A stretch of 6,362 nt of DNA from Candidatus Omnitrophota bacterium (lineage in GTDB: Bacteria; Omnitrophota; Gorgyraeia; Duberdicusellales; 4484-171): NCBI GenBank assembly GCA_021735105.1, contig JAIPHS010000052.1, forward strand, positions 1 to 6,362. Direction: 5' to 3'. A model generated the notes under the pieces. It saw only the letters and a list, made by a program, of their open reading frames with translations, made no database searches and was not told where the DNA came from. Of the stretch, positions 1 to 4,735 are shown piece after piece (within the stretch, counting starts at the first letter, position 1; every line of letters starts with the position of its first letter). Both the position numbers and the translations under genes were made by a program.

Positions 1-237
1 AAGAGTATAAAAGTTAAGCACATCAAATTTTAGAGGTGTTTTAATATTTTCGTCTAAATTAAATTTTATAAGATTAATATCTTTATCTGTCCAATCTTTG
101 CCGAAAATAGCTATGTCGATATCAGAAGTCTTCTGAGAATTACCCTGAGCACGGGAACCAAAAATGACTATTTTCTCCGGCCGTTTGTATCTAACTATTG
201 TTTCAATTATATTTTTTTGTAATTCTTTGCTTGTCAT
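1..237 (-). CDS. MNT-type minimal nucleotidyltransferase, C-terminus cut by window edge
   Basis: The first 79 codons are visible and the frame is open to the left edge. Residues 24-42 carry the DNA polymerase beta-superfamily signature: strand IVIF, the GSRAQG turn (27-32), then SDIDIA with metal-binding Asp39 and Asp41. A third acidic residue, Asp72, sits in FDVL. Short proteins of this layout are MNT-like enzymes that transfer nucleotides from NTPs; many are antitoxins that AMPylate a partner HEPN RNase. A HEPN partner, if present, should lie just outside the left edge; none is visible upstream. The ATG at 237 is the only sensible start because the first strand follows closely. No clear Shine-Dalgarno sequence precedes it. 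It follows the MarR-like gene by 59 bp on the same strand and is probably its operon partner. The family call is firm; the antitoxin role is inferred. Confidence 0.88.
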   Translation of the reverse strand, partial: MTSKELQKNIIETIVRYKRPEKIVIFGSRAQGNSQKTSDIDIAIFGKDWTDKDINLIKFNLDENIKTPLKFDVLNFYTL

Positions 238-296
238 GATTAATTAGTTTAACACAGATTAATATCTGATACGCTTTATTAGATGATAGATTATTT
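238..296 (-). other. Short AT-rich gap with small palindrome
   Basis: This spacer between the MarR-like stop codon and the MNT start holds a small inverted repeat, CAGAT-TAAT-ATCTG, at 255-268. The arms are 5 bp and there is no T-run next to it. It could be a weak RNA hairpin or a protein site; chance is quite possible in such AT-rich sequence. No promoter of quality is visible, which fits read-through from upstream. Confidence 0.25.
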
Positions 297-635
297 CTAA
301 CATCTAACTTCTATCCTCTCCAGCTCTTTCTTTAGCTCTCTGTACTCGGATTCTTTCTGCTTCATGTATTTATAGGTTAGGTCTATTTTTTGTTTTAGGC
401 CTTTTTTGGTTAGGAGGTATCTTATTTTTTTTGTTTTTTTATTTTTGGTGCTGAAATTTTTAAGTTCGATTAGGCCGATTTTGGCCAAGCTTTTGAGTAG
501 ATAGTTGGTTTTACCCAGTGAAAAACCCAACTTCGAAGAAAGCTGGCGTTGATTGAGGTGCTTGCCGTTAGAGAGCATACGCAGGATCTGGAAGGCTTCT
601 TCACGTGTGTGAGGTGTTTGATTGGTGTTGTTCAT
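297..635 (-). CDS. MarR-family EPS-associated-type winged-helix regulator
   Basis: A 112-residue protein with a winged-helix fold at about residues 12-85. It has helix REEAFQILRML, then a recognition unit LNQRQLSSKLGFSLGKTNYLLKSLAKIGLIELK (27-59) and a wing ending RYLLTKKG. A charged, probably coiled-coil helix follows (82-110, KQKIDLTYKYMKQKESEYRELKK), which would serve dimerisation. This matches the small MarR-like regulators seen near exopolysaccharide loci (TIGR04176-like), which bind palindromic DNA as dimers. An upstream in-frame ATG at 665 would add ten residues, but these are encoded entirely by the 7-bp repeat array, so I prefer the ATG at 635. It sits 34 bp after the four-helix-bundle stop and shares that gene's promoter. 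Its target is unknown; the palindrome at 1125-1139 is a candidate for autoregulation. Confidence 0.85.
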   Translation of the reverse strand: MNNTNQTPHTREEAFQILRMLSNGKHLNQRQLSSKLGFSLGKTNYLLKSLAKIGLIELKNFSTKNKKTKKIRYLLTKKGLKQKIDLTYKYMKQKESEYRELKKELERIEVRC

Positions 636-637
636 AA

Positions 638-669
638 AGTCCAATGTCCAAGGTCCAAAGTCCAACGTC
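638..669. repeat. 7-bp tandem repeat array, NGTCCAA, 4.6 units
   Basis: Four complete plus-strand units AGTCCAA, TGTCCAA, GGTCCAA, AGTCCAA, then CGTC, differ only at the first base. The array exactly fills the gap between the four-helix-bundle stop codon and the regulator start codon. On the transcribed strand the units read TTGGACN; the last unit places GGA shortly before the regulator ATG, where it might act as a weak ribosome binding site. It is the inverted counterpart of the array at 1053-1087. Confidence 0.9.
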
Positions 670-1032
670 TTATGTTTTTTTTAAATATCTAATAAAACCA
701 CTAATTAGACTTTTTACTTTTTTGCATTCTTGATATAATTTATTAAAAGTATCTTTTGTAATATATTTTTGATCTAAGGCAACATATAAATGTGATTGAA
801 CCTCACTAGTAGATCTTCTTGAATAGACTAAAAATTTTATAAATTCTATATCTGAAGCTGAATCAAAACCTTCAGCGATATTAGCCATAATTGAGACTGA
901 GGCTCTTTGTATCTGGTCTTTTAAGCCGAAATCTTTAAAGAACAAATTACCTTTACAAACTTCATAAATTGAATTTGTTAAATTCTTACTTTCTTCCCAT
1001 GCCTGAATATCTTCAAACCTATCTATTTTCAT
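670..1032 (-). CDS. Four-helix-bundle protein (S23 / 23S rRNA intervening-sequence family)
   Basis: A 120-residue all-helical protein matching the four-helix-bundle family TIGR02436, first known from ORFs in 23S rRNA intervening sequences and related to the Avd proteins of diversity-generating retroelements. Hallmarks are the N-terminal FEDIQAWEESKNLTNSIYEV, then LKDQIQRASVSIMANIAEGF (37-56) with the conserved IAEGF, then EFIKFLVYSRRSTSEVQSHLYVALD (63-87). Length is normal. No biochemical activity is established; a role binding nucleic acid or a partner is the usual suggestion. The frame also has an ATG at 1074, but its extra 14 codons are partly repeat array, so I choose the ATG at 1032, which starts the typical MKIDRFEDIQAW. 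A GGGGAAG tract lies about 12 bp upstream. The gene is bracketed by inverted 7-mer arrays and probably heads the operon with the MarR-like and MNT genes. Confidence 0.9.
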   Translation of the reverse strand: MKIDRFEDIQAWEESKNLTNSIYEVCKGNLFFKDFGLKDQIQRASVSIMANIAEGFDSASDIEFIKFLVYSRRSTSEVQSHLYVALDQKYITKDTFNKLYQECKKVKSLISGFIRYLKKT

Positions 1033-1052
1033 ATTATTAGGCTTCTTCCCCT

Positions 1053-1087
1053 TTTGACATTGGACGTTGGACATCGGACTTTGGACT
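1053..1087. repeat. 7-bp tandem repeat array, TTGGACN, 5 units
   Basis: Plus-strand units TTTGACA, TTGGACG, TTGGACA, TCGGACT and TTGGACT form a strict 7-bp period just upstream of the four-helix-bundle start. Orientation is opposite to the array at 638-669. The reverse complement of 1056-1087 matches 638-669 at 27 of 32 positions, so in the transcript the two arrays could pair and enclose the gene. Confidence 0.88.
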
Positions 1088-1122
1088 GTCTGCGCCGATC
1101 GATAAATTGCTTCTAAGCAGAC
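1088..1122 (-). other. Inverted repeat in leader, GTCTGC/GCAGAC
   Basis: Perfect 6-bp arms at 1088-1093 and 1117-1122 surround a 23-nt loop in the predicted 5' leader of the four-helix-bundle operon. It lies directly against the 7-mer array. No T-run follows, so it is not an obvious terminator. Confidence 0.35.
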
Positions 1123-1124
1123 CT

Positions 1125-1139
1125 GTTCAAGTATTGAAC
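1125..1139. promoter_or_regulatory. Palindrome at predicted transcription start, operator candidate
   Basis: GTTCAA-GTA-TTGAAC is a perfect 6+6 palindrome with a 3-bp centre. It begins 2 bp after the -10 hexamer of the promoter at 1141-1169, so it covers the predicted start near 1134. That is a classic repressor position, and the operon encodes a MarR-like protein. The half-site GTTCAA is also the core of the 7-mer repeat family, so it may instead be a chance or repeat-derived inverted pair. Binding is inferred. Confidence 0.45.
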
Positions 1140-1140
1140 T

Positions 1141-1169
1141 ATTTTACGGCTTTATTTATGAGAAGTCAA
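1141..1169 (-). promoter_or_regulatory. Sigma70-type promoter for the four-helix-bundle/MarR/MNT operon
   Basis: Reading the minus strand: -35 TTGACT (1164-1169, 5/6), spacer of 17 bp, -10 TAAAAT (1141-1146, 5/6). The predicted start is near 1134, giving a leader of about 100 nt that holds the palindrome, an inverted repeat and a 7-mer array. The -35 hexamer lies 6 bp from the array at 1176-1207 and belongs to a block shared with the Fic promoter. Confidence 0.6.
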
Positions 1170-1175
1170 GAGATT

Positions 1176-1207
1176 CGTTCAACGTGCGACGTTCAACGTT
1201 CAATGTT
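1176..1207. repeat. 7-bp tandem repeat array, NGTTCAA type
   Basis: Units CGTTCAA, CGTGCGA, CGTTCAA, CGTTCAA, then TGTT. It lies between the nucleotidyltransferase stop and the promoter at 1141-1169. Together with its left flank to 1165 it matches 4700-4733 at 29 of 34 positions, including the second unit CGTGCGA. Confidence 0.88.
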
Positions 1208-1240
1208 TCTTTCGCTTCTCAACGCTGCTTGCAAAAGAAA
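1206..1240. other. Hairpin next to 7-mer array
   Basis: Arms TTTCTTTCGC (1206-1215) and GCAAAAGAAA (1231-1240) pair over 10 bp with one mismatch, around a 15-nt loop. It follows the nucleotidyltransferase gene by about 50 bp and could stabilise or end its transcript, but neither strand has a terminal T-run. Confidence 0.35.
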
Positions 1241-1277
1241 TATTCGCTACGGATTTTAGCTTTTTTATCTTATCCAG

Positions 1278-1291
1278 CTTAACTCCATTTT
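1278..1291. repeat. 14-bp direct repeat, copy 1 (CTTAACTCCATTTT)
   Basis: This 14-mer recurs exactly at 4889-4902 in the same orientation. On the minus strand it reads AAAATGGAGTTAAG. This copy touches the stop codon of the nucleotidyltransferase gene. In both places a 7-mer array lies downstream on the minus strand. By chance alone such a match is unlikely but not excluded in AT-rich DNA. Confidence 0.5.
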
Positions 1292-2070
1292 TAAGTATTT
1301 TTTTCAAGGTTCTTTTTCAAATAATTTGCGCTAATTAGAATTTTATCAGCTTGAGCTAGTGTTAAATACTTGTCTTTTCCACTAAATTTTAAAGCTAGTT
1401 TTATTCCTTCTAAAACTTCCCGGTTTAATTTTGAAGAAAGCTTTTGGATATTTTGCCATATCTGGTTTTTGCTAACCGGGATGATATTTTGAGTCTCTAA
1501 ATACAAAATTGTAAAATTTACAGAAACCCTGGCAATATCATCAAATACAGTGCAATGACAATCTCCTTTACAGTATTTTTTGTGATATTGCTTTTCTCGT
1601 TTAATAGAATCTTTTGCCCATCTATACCTTCTAAGCCAATGGCTAAACCAATGTTTCATCCATTCTCTTGTAGGCAAATGGAGTTTTTTTGCAAGAAACT
1701 CTGAGATAAGCCTGTCCTCTTTCCCATAAATAACTATTCCCTGCTGTATTGAATGTGCCATAGTAGAAGCAGAAGCAAAATGCCATAGAATCTGCTTAGT
1801 AGTAAAAGGAACTAACTGAATTTTTCTTTGACTGTAGGAATTTAATCTTTCTTCCATCTTGCCCTGTCTTTTATAACCTATTTTATGGCTTTTAGCCCAA
1901 ACTAAATCAATATCCGAGGACTTTTTATATGTATTATCTGCTACGCTTCCAATTAAAACTATAGCTCGAGTATCTTTTGATTCAGCTAAGATAATTTTTA
2001 CCATTTTTCTTATGATAGATTTAAATTTTGGAGGAACTTTTTTAAGATTTATGTTATTATTTTTTTTCAT
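1291..2070 (-). CDS. Divergent nucleotidyltransferase-domain protein
   Basis: 259 residues from the ATG. Residues 35-58 show the polymerase beta-type nucleotidyltransferase core: TRAIVLIGSVADNTYKKSSD and then IDLVW, with the GS turn at 41-42 and metal ligands Asp53 and Asp55. The strand that should carry the third carboxylate reads RKIQLVPFT, with Gln85 in its place, so catalysis may be impaired or altered. The rest (about 95-259) is helical, with a Cys/His cluster HKKYCKGDCHC (163-173) and a HEPN- or substrate-binding-like bundle (ARVSVNFTILYLETQNIIP, 180-198), but no R-x4-6-H RNase motif. Substrate is unknown. A GTG at 2076 is possible, but AAAGGTG ends 3 bp before the ATG at 2070 and favours that start. 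A T7 tract near the 3' end leaves open a frameshifted, longer C-terminus. Confidence 0.8.
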   Translation of the reverse strand: MKKNNNINLKKVPPKFKSIIRKMVKIILAESKDTRAIVLIGSVADNTYKKSSDIDLVWAKSHKIGYKRQGKMEERLNSYSQRKIQLVPFTTKQILWHFASASTMAHSIQQGIVIYGKEDRLISEFLAKKLHLPTREWMKHWFSHWLRRYRWAKDSIKREKQYHKKYCKGDCHCTVFDDIARVSVNFTILYLETQNIIPVSKNQIWQNIQKLSSKLNREVLEGIKLALKFSGKDKYLTLAQADKILISANYLKKNLEKNT

Positions 2071-2073
2071 TTT

Positions 2074-2080
2074 CACCTTT
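2074..2080 (-). promoter_or_regulatory. Ribosome binding site of the divergent nucleotidyltransferase
   Basis: Minus strand AAAGGTG with its GG 5 bp before the ATG at 2070. It overlaps the alternative GTG at 2076 and so argues for the ATG. Confidence 0.5.
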
Positions 2081-2114
2081 GTTGGAAGTGCACCGACAGG
2101 TTGCTTCTAAATCA

Positions 2115-2120
2115 ATTATA
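2115..2120 (-). promoter_or_regulatory. Candidate -10 box for the divergent nucleotidyltransferase
   Basis: A perfect TATAAT on the minus strand, 45 bp upstream of the ATG at 2070 and just after the stop codon of the AAA_14/DUF4143 gene. I see no matching -35 hexamer at 16-18 bp and no extended -10, so the call is tentative; co-transcription with the gene upstream is equally possible. Confidence 0.35.
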
Positions 2121-2133
2121 ATATACATAATCA

Positions 2134-2147
2134 AGGACCTATGTCCT
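2134..2147 (-). other. Small hairpin over the AAA_14/DUF4143 stop codon
   Basis: AGGAC-CTAT-GTCCT gives 5-bp arms spanning the TAG at 2139-2141. Without a T-run after it on the minus strand it is at best a weak transcript end. Confidence 0.2.
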
Positions 2148-3446
2148 ACTTAACCCAGGAAACTTCTTAACAGCATATAGTGGGTAATTATGAATTTCTC
2201 CGTCTTGTTTAAAATTACGCGCCGTCGCCATCGAAAGCACAGAATCGTAGAATCGGCCATAAATCTTCAAACTTTTCTTACGCCTTCCGGTGCCGGCTTT
2301 TACTTCCAGCGGATAAATCTTATCCTCATATAAAACAAGGAAATCAACCTCAGCTGTTGCCTTGCTAGCCCAATAATAAAGATCCCTAAATCCAGAAGCT
2401 ATTAATTCCTGAGCAACGAAATTCTCTGTGTAGGCTCCGTTATACTCTGAAAATAAAGCATTGCCCTCAATAATAGACTTAGGAGACAACTTTAACATCG
2501 CTCCCAGCAACCCTACATCCAACAAAAATAATTTAAAGATATTTTCCTTCCTATACCCGCCAAGCGGTAATTTAGGCACTTCTATCTGGTATGACTTATA
2601 AACCAAACCGGCACTTTCAAGCCAAGTAATTATATTATTATACTCTCTTGCCCGGGCATATTTTGAAATTTCAGAATATTTAAACTTCTTATTTTCTTTT
2701 GCTAACTGAACTGGTATCGCCTGCCAGGTATTAACAAGTTTAATAGCTTCCGGTTTACTGGTGTGTTTGCCAAAATCATCCAAATATCCCTGTAATATCT
2801 CCTCATGAACTTCCCGTACTTTTTTCAAGTCTTTGCCTGCGTTATAACGTTTTATAGCTTCCGGCATTCCCCCCACATAAAAATATAATTTCAAATCTTC
2901 TATTAATTCCTGATGAAAAATATCCTCAACCGGTTTCAACTCCGAAACAGTTTCGAGCAGGCCTCTCAGTTTCTTTTTACCCAGCCCGCTTAAAAATTCT
3001 CCAAAAGAGAACGGATATAAATCAAGGAAGCTTACCTTACCAACAGGGAATGAAGAACCCCCCTCAATCTGAATTCCCAGCAAAGAGCCGGCTGATACTA
3101 TATGATATTTTTGACTTAATTCACTAAAATATTTAAGGGAAGTTAGTGTCCGAGGCGATTCTTGAATTTCATCAAAAAAAATAAGAGTTTTATTCGGTTT
3201 TATATTTTTTTCGCTATAAATTGACAACTTTTCCAAAATCTTTTCAGGATTAAGGCTGTCGGCAAAAAGGCCTTTTAGGGCTGGTTCTTCTTCAAAATTA
3301 AAATAGGCTACAGATTCAAACTCTTTTTGGCCAAACTCTCTTAAAAGATAAGTTTTTCCTGTCTGACGAGCCCCTTTTAAAATTAGAGGCTTCCGCAAAG
3401 AATTATCTTTCCACTCTAGCAATCGTTTATAAATATCCCTTTTCAT
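2139..3446 (-). CDS. AAA_14 / DUF4143 ATPase with nuclease-like C-terminal domain
   Basis: A complete 435-residue protein of normal family length. The N-terminal AAA_14 ATPase shows Walker A GARQTGKT (25-32), Walker B LIFFDE (88-93) and a sensor-1-like strand HIVSAGSLLG (115-124). The C-terminal DUF4143 region starts near residue 195 and ends with a PD-(D/E)xK nuclease-like core: Glu347, Asp368 in AEVDFLVL, and Glu381 and Lys383 in PLEVKAG. Members are widespread, often in several copies per genome in archaea and candidate phyla; the biochemical role is not established, though ATP binding and a nuclease-like fold are clear. The ATG at 3446 has GGGAG 9 bp upstream. Another member, of a different subfamily, lies at 5626-6362. 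It has its own promoter region with a triple TTTACAC motif. Confidence 0.93.
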   Translation of the reverse strand: MKRDIYKRLLEWKDNSLRKPLILKGARQTGKTYLLREFGQKEFESVAYFNFEEEPALKGLFADSLNPEKILEKLSIYSEKNIKPNKTLIFFDEIQESPRTLTSLKYFSELSQKYHIVSAGSLLGIQIEGGSSFPVGKVSFLDLYPFSFGEFLSGLGKKKLRGLLETVSELKPVEDIFHQELIEDLKLYFYVGGMPEAIKRYNAGKDLKKVREVHEEILQGYLDDFGKHTSKPEAIKLVNTWQAIPVQLAKENKKFKYSEISKYARAREYNNIITWLESAGLVYKSYQIEVPKLPLGGYRKENIFKLFLLDVGLLGAMLKLSPKSIIEGNALFSEYNGAYTENFVAQELIASGFRDLYYWASKATAEVDFLVLYEDKIYPLEVKAGTGRRKKSLKIYGRFYDSVLSMATARNFKQDGEIHNYPLYAVKKFPGLSRT

Positions 3447-3455
3447 ATCTTAATT

Positions 3456-3460
3456 CTCCC
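3456..3460 (-). promoter_or_regulatory. Ribosome binding site of the AAA_14/DUF4143 gene
   Basis: Minus strand GGGAG, 9 bp before the ATG at 3446. It is the clearest Shine-Dalgarno sequence in the window and fixes the start. Confidence 0.7.
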
Positions 3461-3466
3461 AAAAAC

Positions 3467-3538
3467 GTGTAAAAAAGTCAAGAAAATACTTATAAAATCG
3501 TGTAAATTTTATCAGATAAACCCTTTTTTTTGTGTAAA
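3467..3538 (-). promoter_or_regulatory. Three evenly spaced TTTACAC sites, operator candidate
   Basis: On the minus strand TTTACAC occurs at 3532-3538, 3500-3506 and 3467-3473, that is 32 and 33 bp apart, close to three helical turns. The middle copy directly follows the -10 box, one lies near the -35 position and one lies in the leader. Identical faces of the helix suggest a repressor that binds cooperatively. No regulator is identified. Confidence 0.4.
3506..3514 (-). promoter_or_regulatory. Extended -10 promoter for the AAA_14/DUF4143 gene
   Basis: Minus strand TGATAAAAT fits the extended -10 pattern TGnTATAAT with one mismatch. No good -35 hexamer sits at 16-18 bp, which is tolerable for extended -10 promoters. 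The predicted start is near 3499, giving a leader of about 53 nt. Confidence 0.45.
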
Positions 3539-3720
3539 ATTCTTACCCGCCTCATAATATCAACAAAAAGGCCAATTTACCGCTTGTTGACCCCCGCGGT
3601 CACCAAAGTCGCTTAACTGTAAAGGCGTATACATTACTTTACTCATAATAAGTGTTATAGTTTGGTTATAACTAAATTTCAAGACATATTTAGGGAAAAA
3701 AGAGCCACACCTGTTTCCCT
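3539..3720. other. Gene-free stretch between Fic and AAA_14/DUF4143 genes
   Basis: Apart from the promoter elements it contains a GC-rich island with an inverted repeat TGACC-CCCGC-GGTCA at 3588-3602, a loose inverted repeat of the AGTTATA type at about 3651-3672, and the hairpin at 3692-3720. On the minus strand a 28-codon frame runs from the ATG at 3646 to the TGA at 3560 and encodes FGDRGGQQAVNWPF near its end. It has no visible ribosome binding site. I do not call it a gene; the abrupt base change suggests a remnant of inserted DNA. Confidence 0.35.
3692..3720 (-). terminator. Hairpin directly after the Fic stop codon
   Basis: Arms AGGGAAA (3692-3698) and TTTCCCT (3714-3720) pair perfectly over 7 bp around a 15-nt loop containing GCCACACCTG, immediately downstream of the Fic stop. 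The T-run expected after an intrinsic terminator is missing on the minus strand (T residues lie inside the stem instead). It may be a 3' end stabiliser or a repeated palindrome; terminator function is tentative. Confidence 0.35.
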
Positions 3721-4620
3721 TTAAAATGCTAATAGCTTATACCCCATCATAATGCTGTCGCAGACCATCTGGACGATATTGTCATAATTACCATAATCAG
3801 CCTTGCCTAAAGCCATGTAATAATTATACCTATCTTCTATTCTTATTACAGCCGGGGCAAAGCCTTGACTTAAGAGCTGAGTTGCCATGATTAATCTTCC
3901 TACCCGGCCGTTTCCATCAAAAAAAGGGTGTATTTCTTCAAATTGATAATGATCTTTGGTAATTTTTCCAACAGGGTCTTTGCCATAATGGTTAATATTT
4001 TTTATTAAATTATCCATCCGTAAAGGAACTTCCTGGGCCGAAGGAAGCTTTTTTTCAGTATTGGTTAAATTAACATAACCGGTACGGAATTTGCCAGGAA
4101 GTTTATCATTAAAATTATAGATAATTATACTGTGCAGCTTTAAAATATAATCAAGGTTTATCTTAAATCCCGGTTTAATTACTTCAAACATATAATTCAT
4201 TGCATTTTTATGATTAATCGCTTCCAATATTTCAAAAATCTCTTTCCCTTTTACCTTTTGGCCGGCCATAGCAAGTTCTGTTTCTTTAAGAGTAAGGCGG
4301 CTCCCCTCAATTGCATCAGAGTGGTAAGTCATCTGTAAAATAAAATTTTGCCGGGTTTCCGGATTATTTTTTAGAGTTTCTATAGGATTAGGAAACTTTT
4401 TGCGAAGAGACAATACAATTTCTCTTAAGTCAATATACTCTTTAAATAGCTGGTCTATATCCCGGCTTTGGCGGGGATGGGGTTTTACACCTTTCTTCAA
4501 CCAACGCCAAACTGTAACATAAGGCATTTCTAAGCTTTTGGCGAGGTTAGCTAAGGAAGTCCCGGTTTTACTTAATATTTTTTCTAACTTTTCTTGATCA
4601 GAAAATTCGGGTATTTTCAT
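3721..4620 (-). CDS. Fic-family protein with N-terminal helix-turn-helix
   Basis: 299 residues. An XRE-like helix-turn-helix lies at about 20-45 (GTSLANLAKSLEMPYVTVWR). The Fic core has the complete active-site motif HPFFDGNGRVGR at 231-242, with catalytic His231, Asp235 and Arg239/Arg242. Fic enzymes move AMP or other phosphate-containing groups from nucleotides onto target protein hydroxyls. The self-inhibitory motif (S/T)xxxE(G/N) is present as SDAIEG at 101-106, ahead of the Fic domain, as in class II Fic proteins, where Glu105 would block productive ATP binding. With every key residue intact it should be an active, self-restrained AMPylator; its target is unknown. The ATG at 4620 has only AAAAGG about 14 bp upstream, a poor fit, but an in-frame TAA lies shortly before it. 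A strong promoter with two palindromes precedes it, which the protein's own DNA-binding domain might recognise. Confidence 0.93.
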   Translation of the reverse strand: MKIPEFSDQEKLEKILSKTGTSLANLAKSLEMPYVTVWRWLKKGVKPHPRQSRDIDQLFKEYIDLREIVLSLRKKFPNPIETLKNNPETRQNFILQMTYHSDAIEGSRLTLKETELAMAGQKVKGKEIFEILEAINHKNAMNYMFEVIKPGFKINLDYILKLHSIIIYNFNDKLPGKFRTGYVNLTNTEKKLPSAQEVPLRMDNLIKNINHYGKDPVGKITKDHYQFEEIHPFFDGNGRVGRLIMATQLLSQGFAPAVIRIEDRYNYYMALGKADYGNYDNIVQMVCDSIMMGYKLLAF

Positions 4621-4647
4621 TTTTATAATTTTAACCTTTTATAACCT

Positions 4648-4692
4648 TTACATTTGTAATAAATTTATACAATATAATGATAACATATGTAA
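4648..4692. promoter_or_regulatory. Paired palindromes upstream of Fic, operator candidate
   Basis: Minus strand TTACAAATGTAA (4648-4659) and TTACATATGTTA (4681-4692) share the plan TTACAnATGTnA; their centres are 33 bp apart, about three helical turns. One lies in the spacer of the promoter and touches its -10 box; the other lies about 17 bp after the predicted start. This is a typical repressor arrangement. The Fic protein's helix-turn-helix is an obvious candidate binder; this is inference. Confidence 0.5.
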
Positions 4693-4704
4693 ACAAGTTG
4701 TCAA
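4677..4704 (-). promoter_or_regulatory. Sigma70-type promoter of the Fic gene
   Basis: Minus strand -35 TTGACA (4699-4704, 6/6), 16-bp spacer, -10 TATCAT (4677-4682, 5/6). The predicted start is near 4670, with a leader of about 50 nt. The -35 lies 6 bp from the 7-mer array at 4711-4735, exactly as at the promoter at 1141-1169. Confidence 0.6.
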
Positions 4705-4710
4705 GGGGTT

Positions 4711-4735
4711 CGTTCGACGTGCGACATCCAACGCT
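4711..4735. repeat. 7-bp tandem repeat array, degenerate CGTTCGA type
   Basis: Units CGTTCGA, CGTGCGA, CATCCAA and then CGCT keep the 7-bp period just upstream of the Fic -35 box. With its flank from 4700 it is homologous to the block at 1165-1198. Confidence 0.75.

Noticed and set aside
636..665. Longer start for the MarR-like gene at 665
   Set aside because: The added residues MDFGPWTLDF are a translation of the 7-mer array, and family members begin near the ATG at 635.
1033..1074. Longer start for the four-helix-bundle gene at 1074
   Set aside because: The extra residues come largely from the 7-mer array and leader; the family N-terminus begins at the ATG at 1032.
638..1207. CRISPR array
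   Set aside because: The repeats are 7-bp tandem units without spacers and no cas gene is present.
1107..2110. 10-bp direct repeat TTGCTTCTAA (1107-1116 and 2101-2110) as ends of an element around the nucleotidyltransferase
   Set aside because: Repeats of 10 bp are expected by chance in a window this long, and the flanks do not match.
3721..4620. Fic protein as the toxin of a two-gene Doc/Phd-type module
   Set aside because: No small antitoxin gene lies next to it, it is longer than Doc, and it has an internal inhibitory motif.
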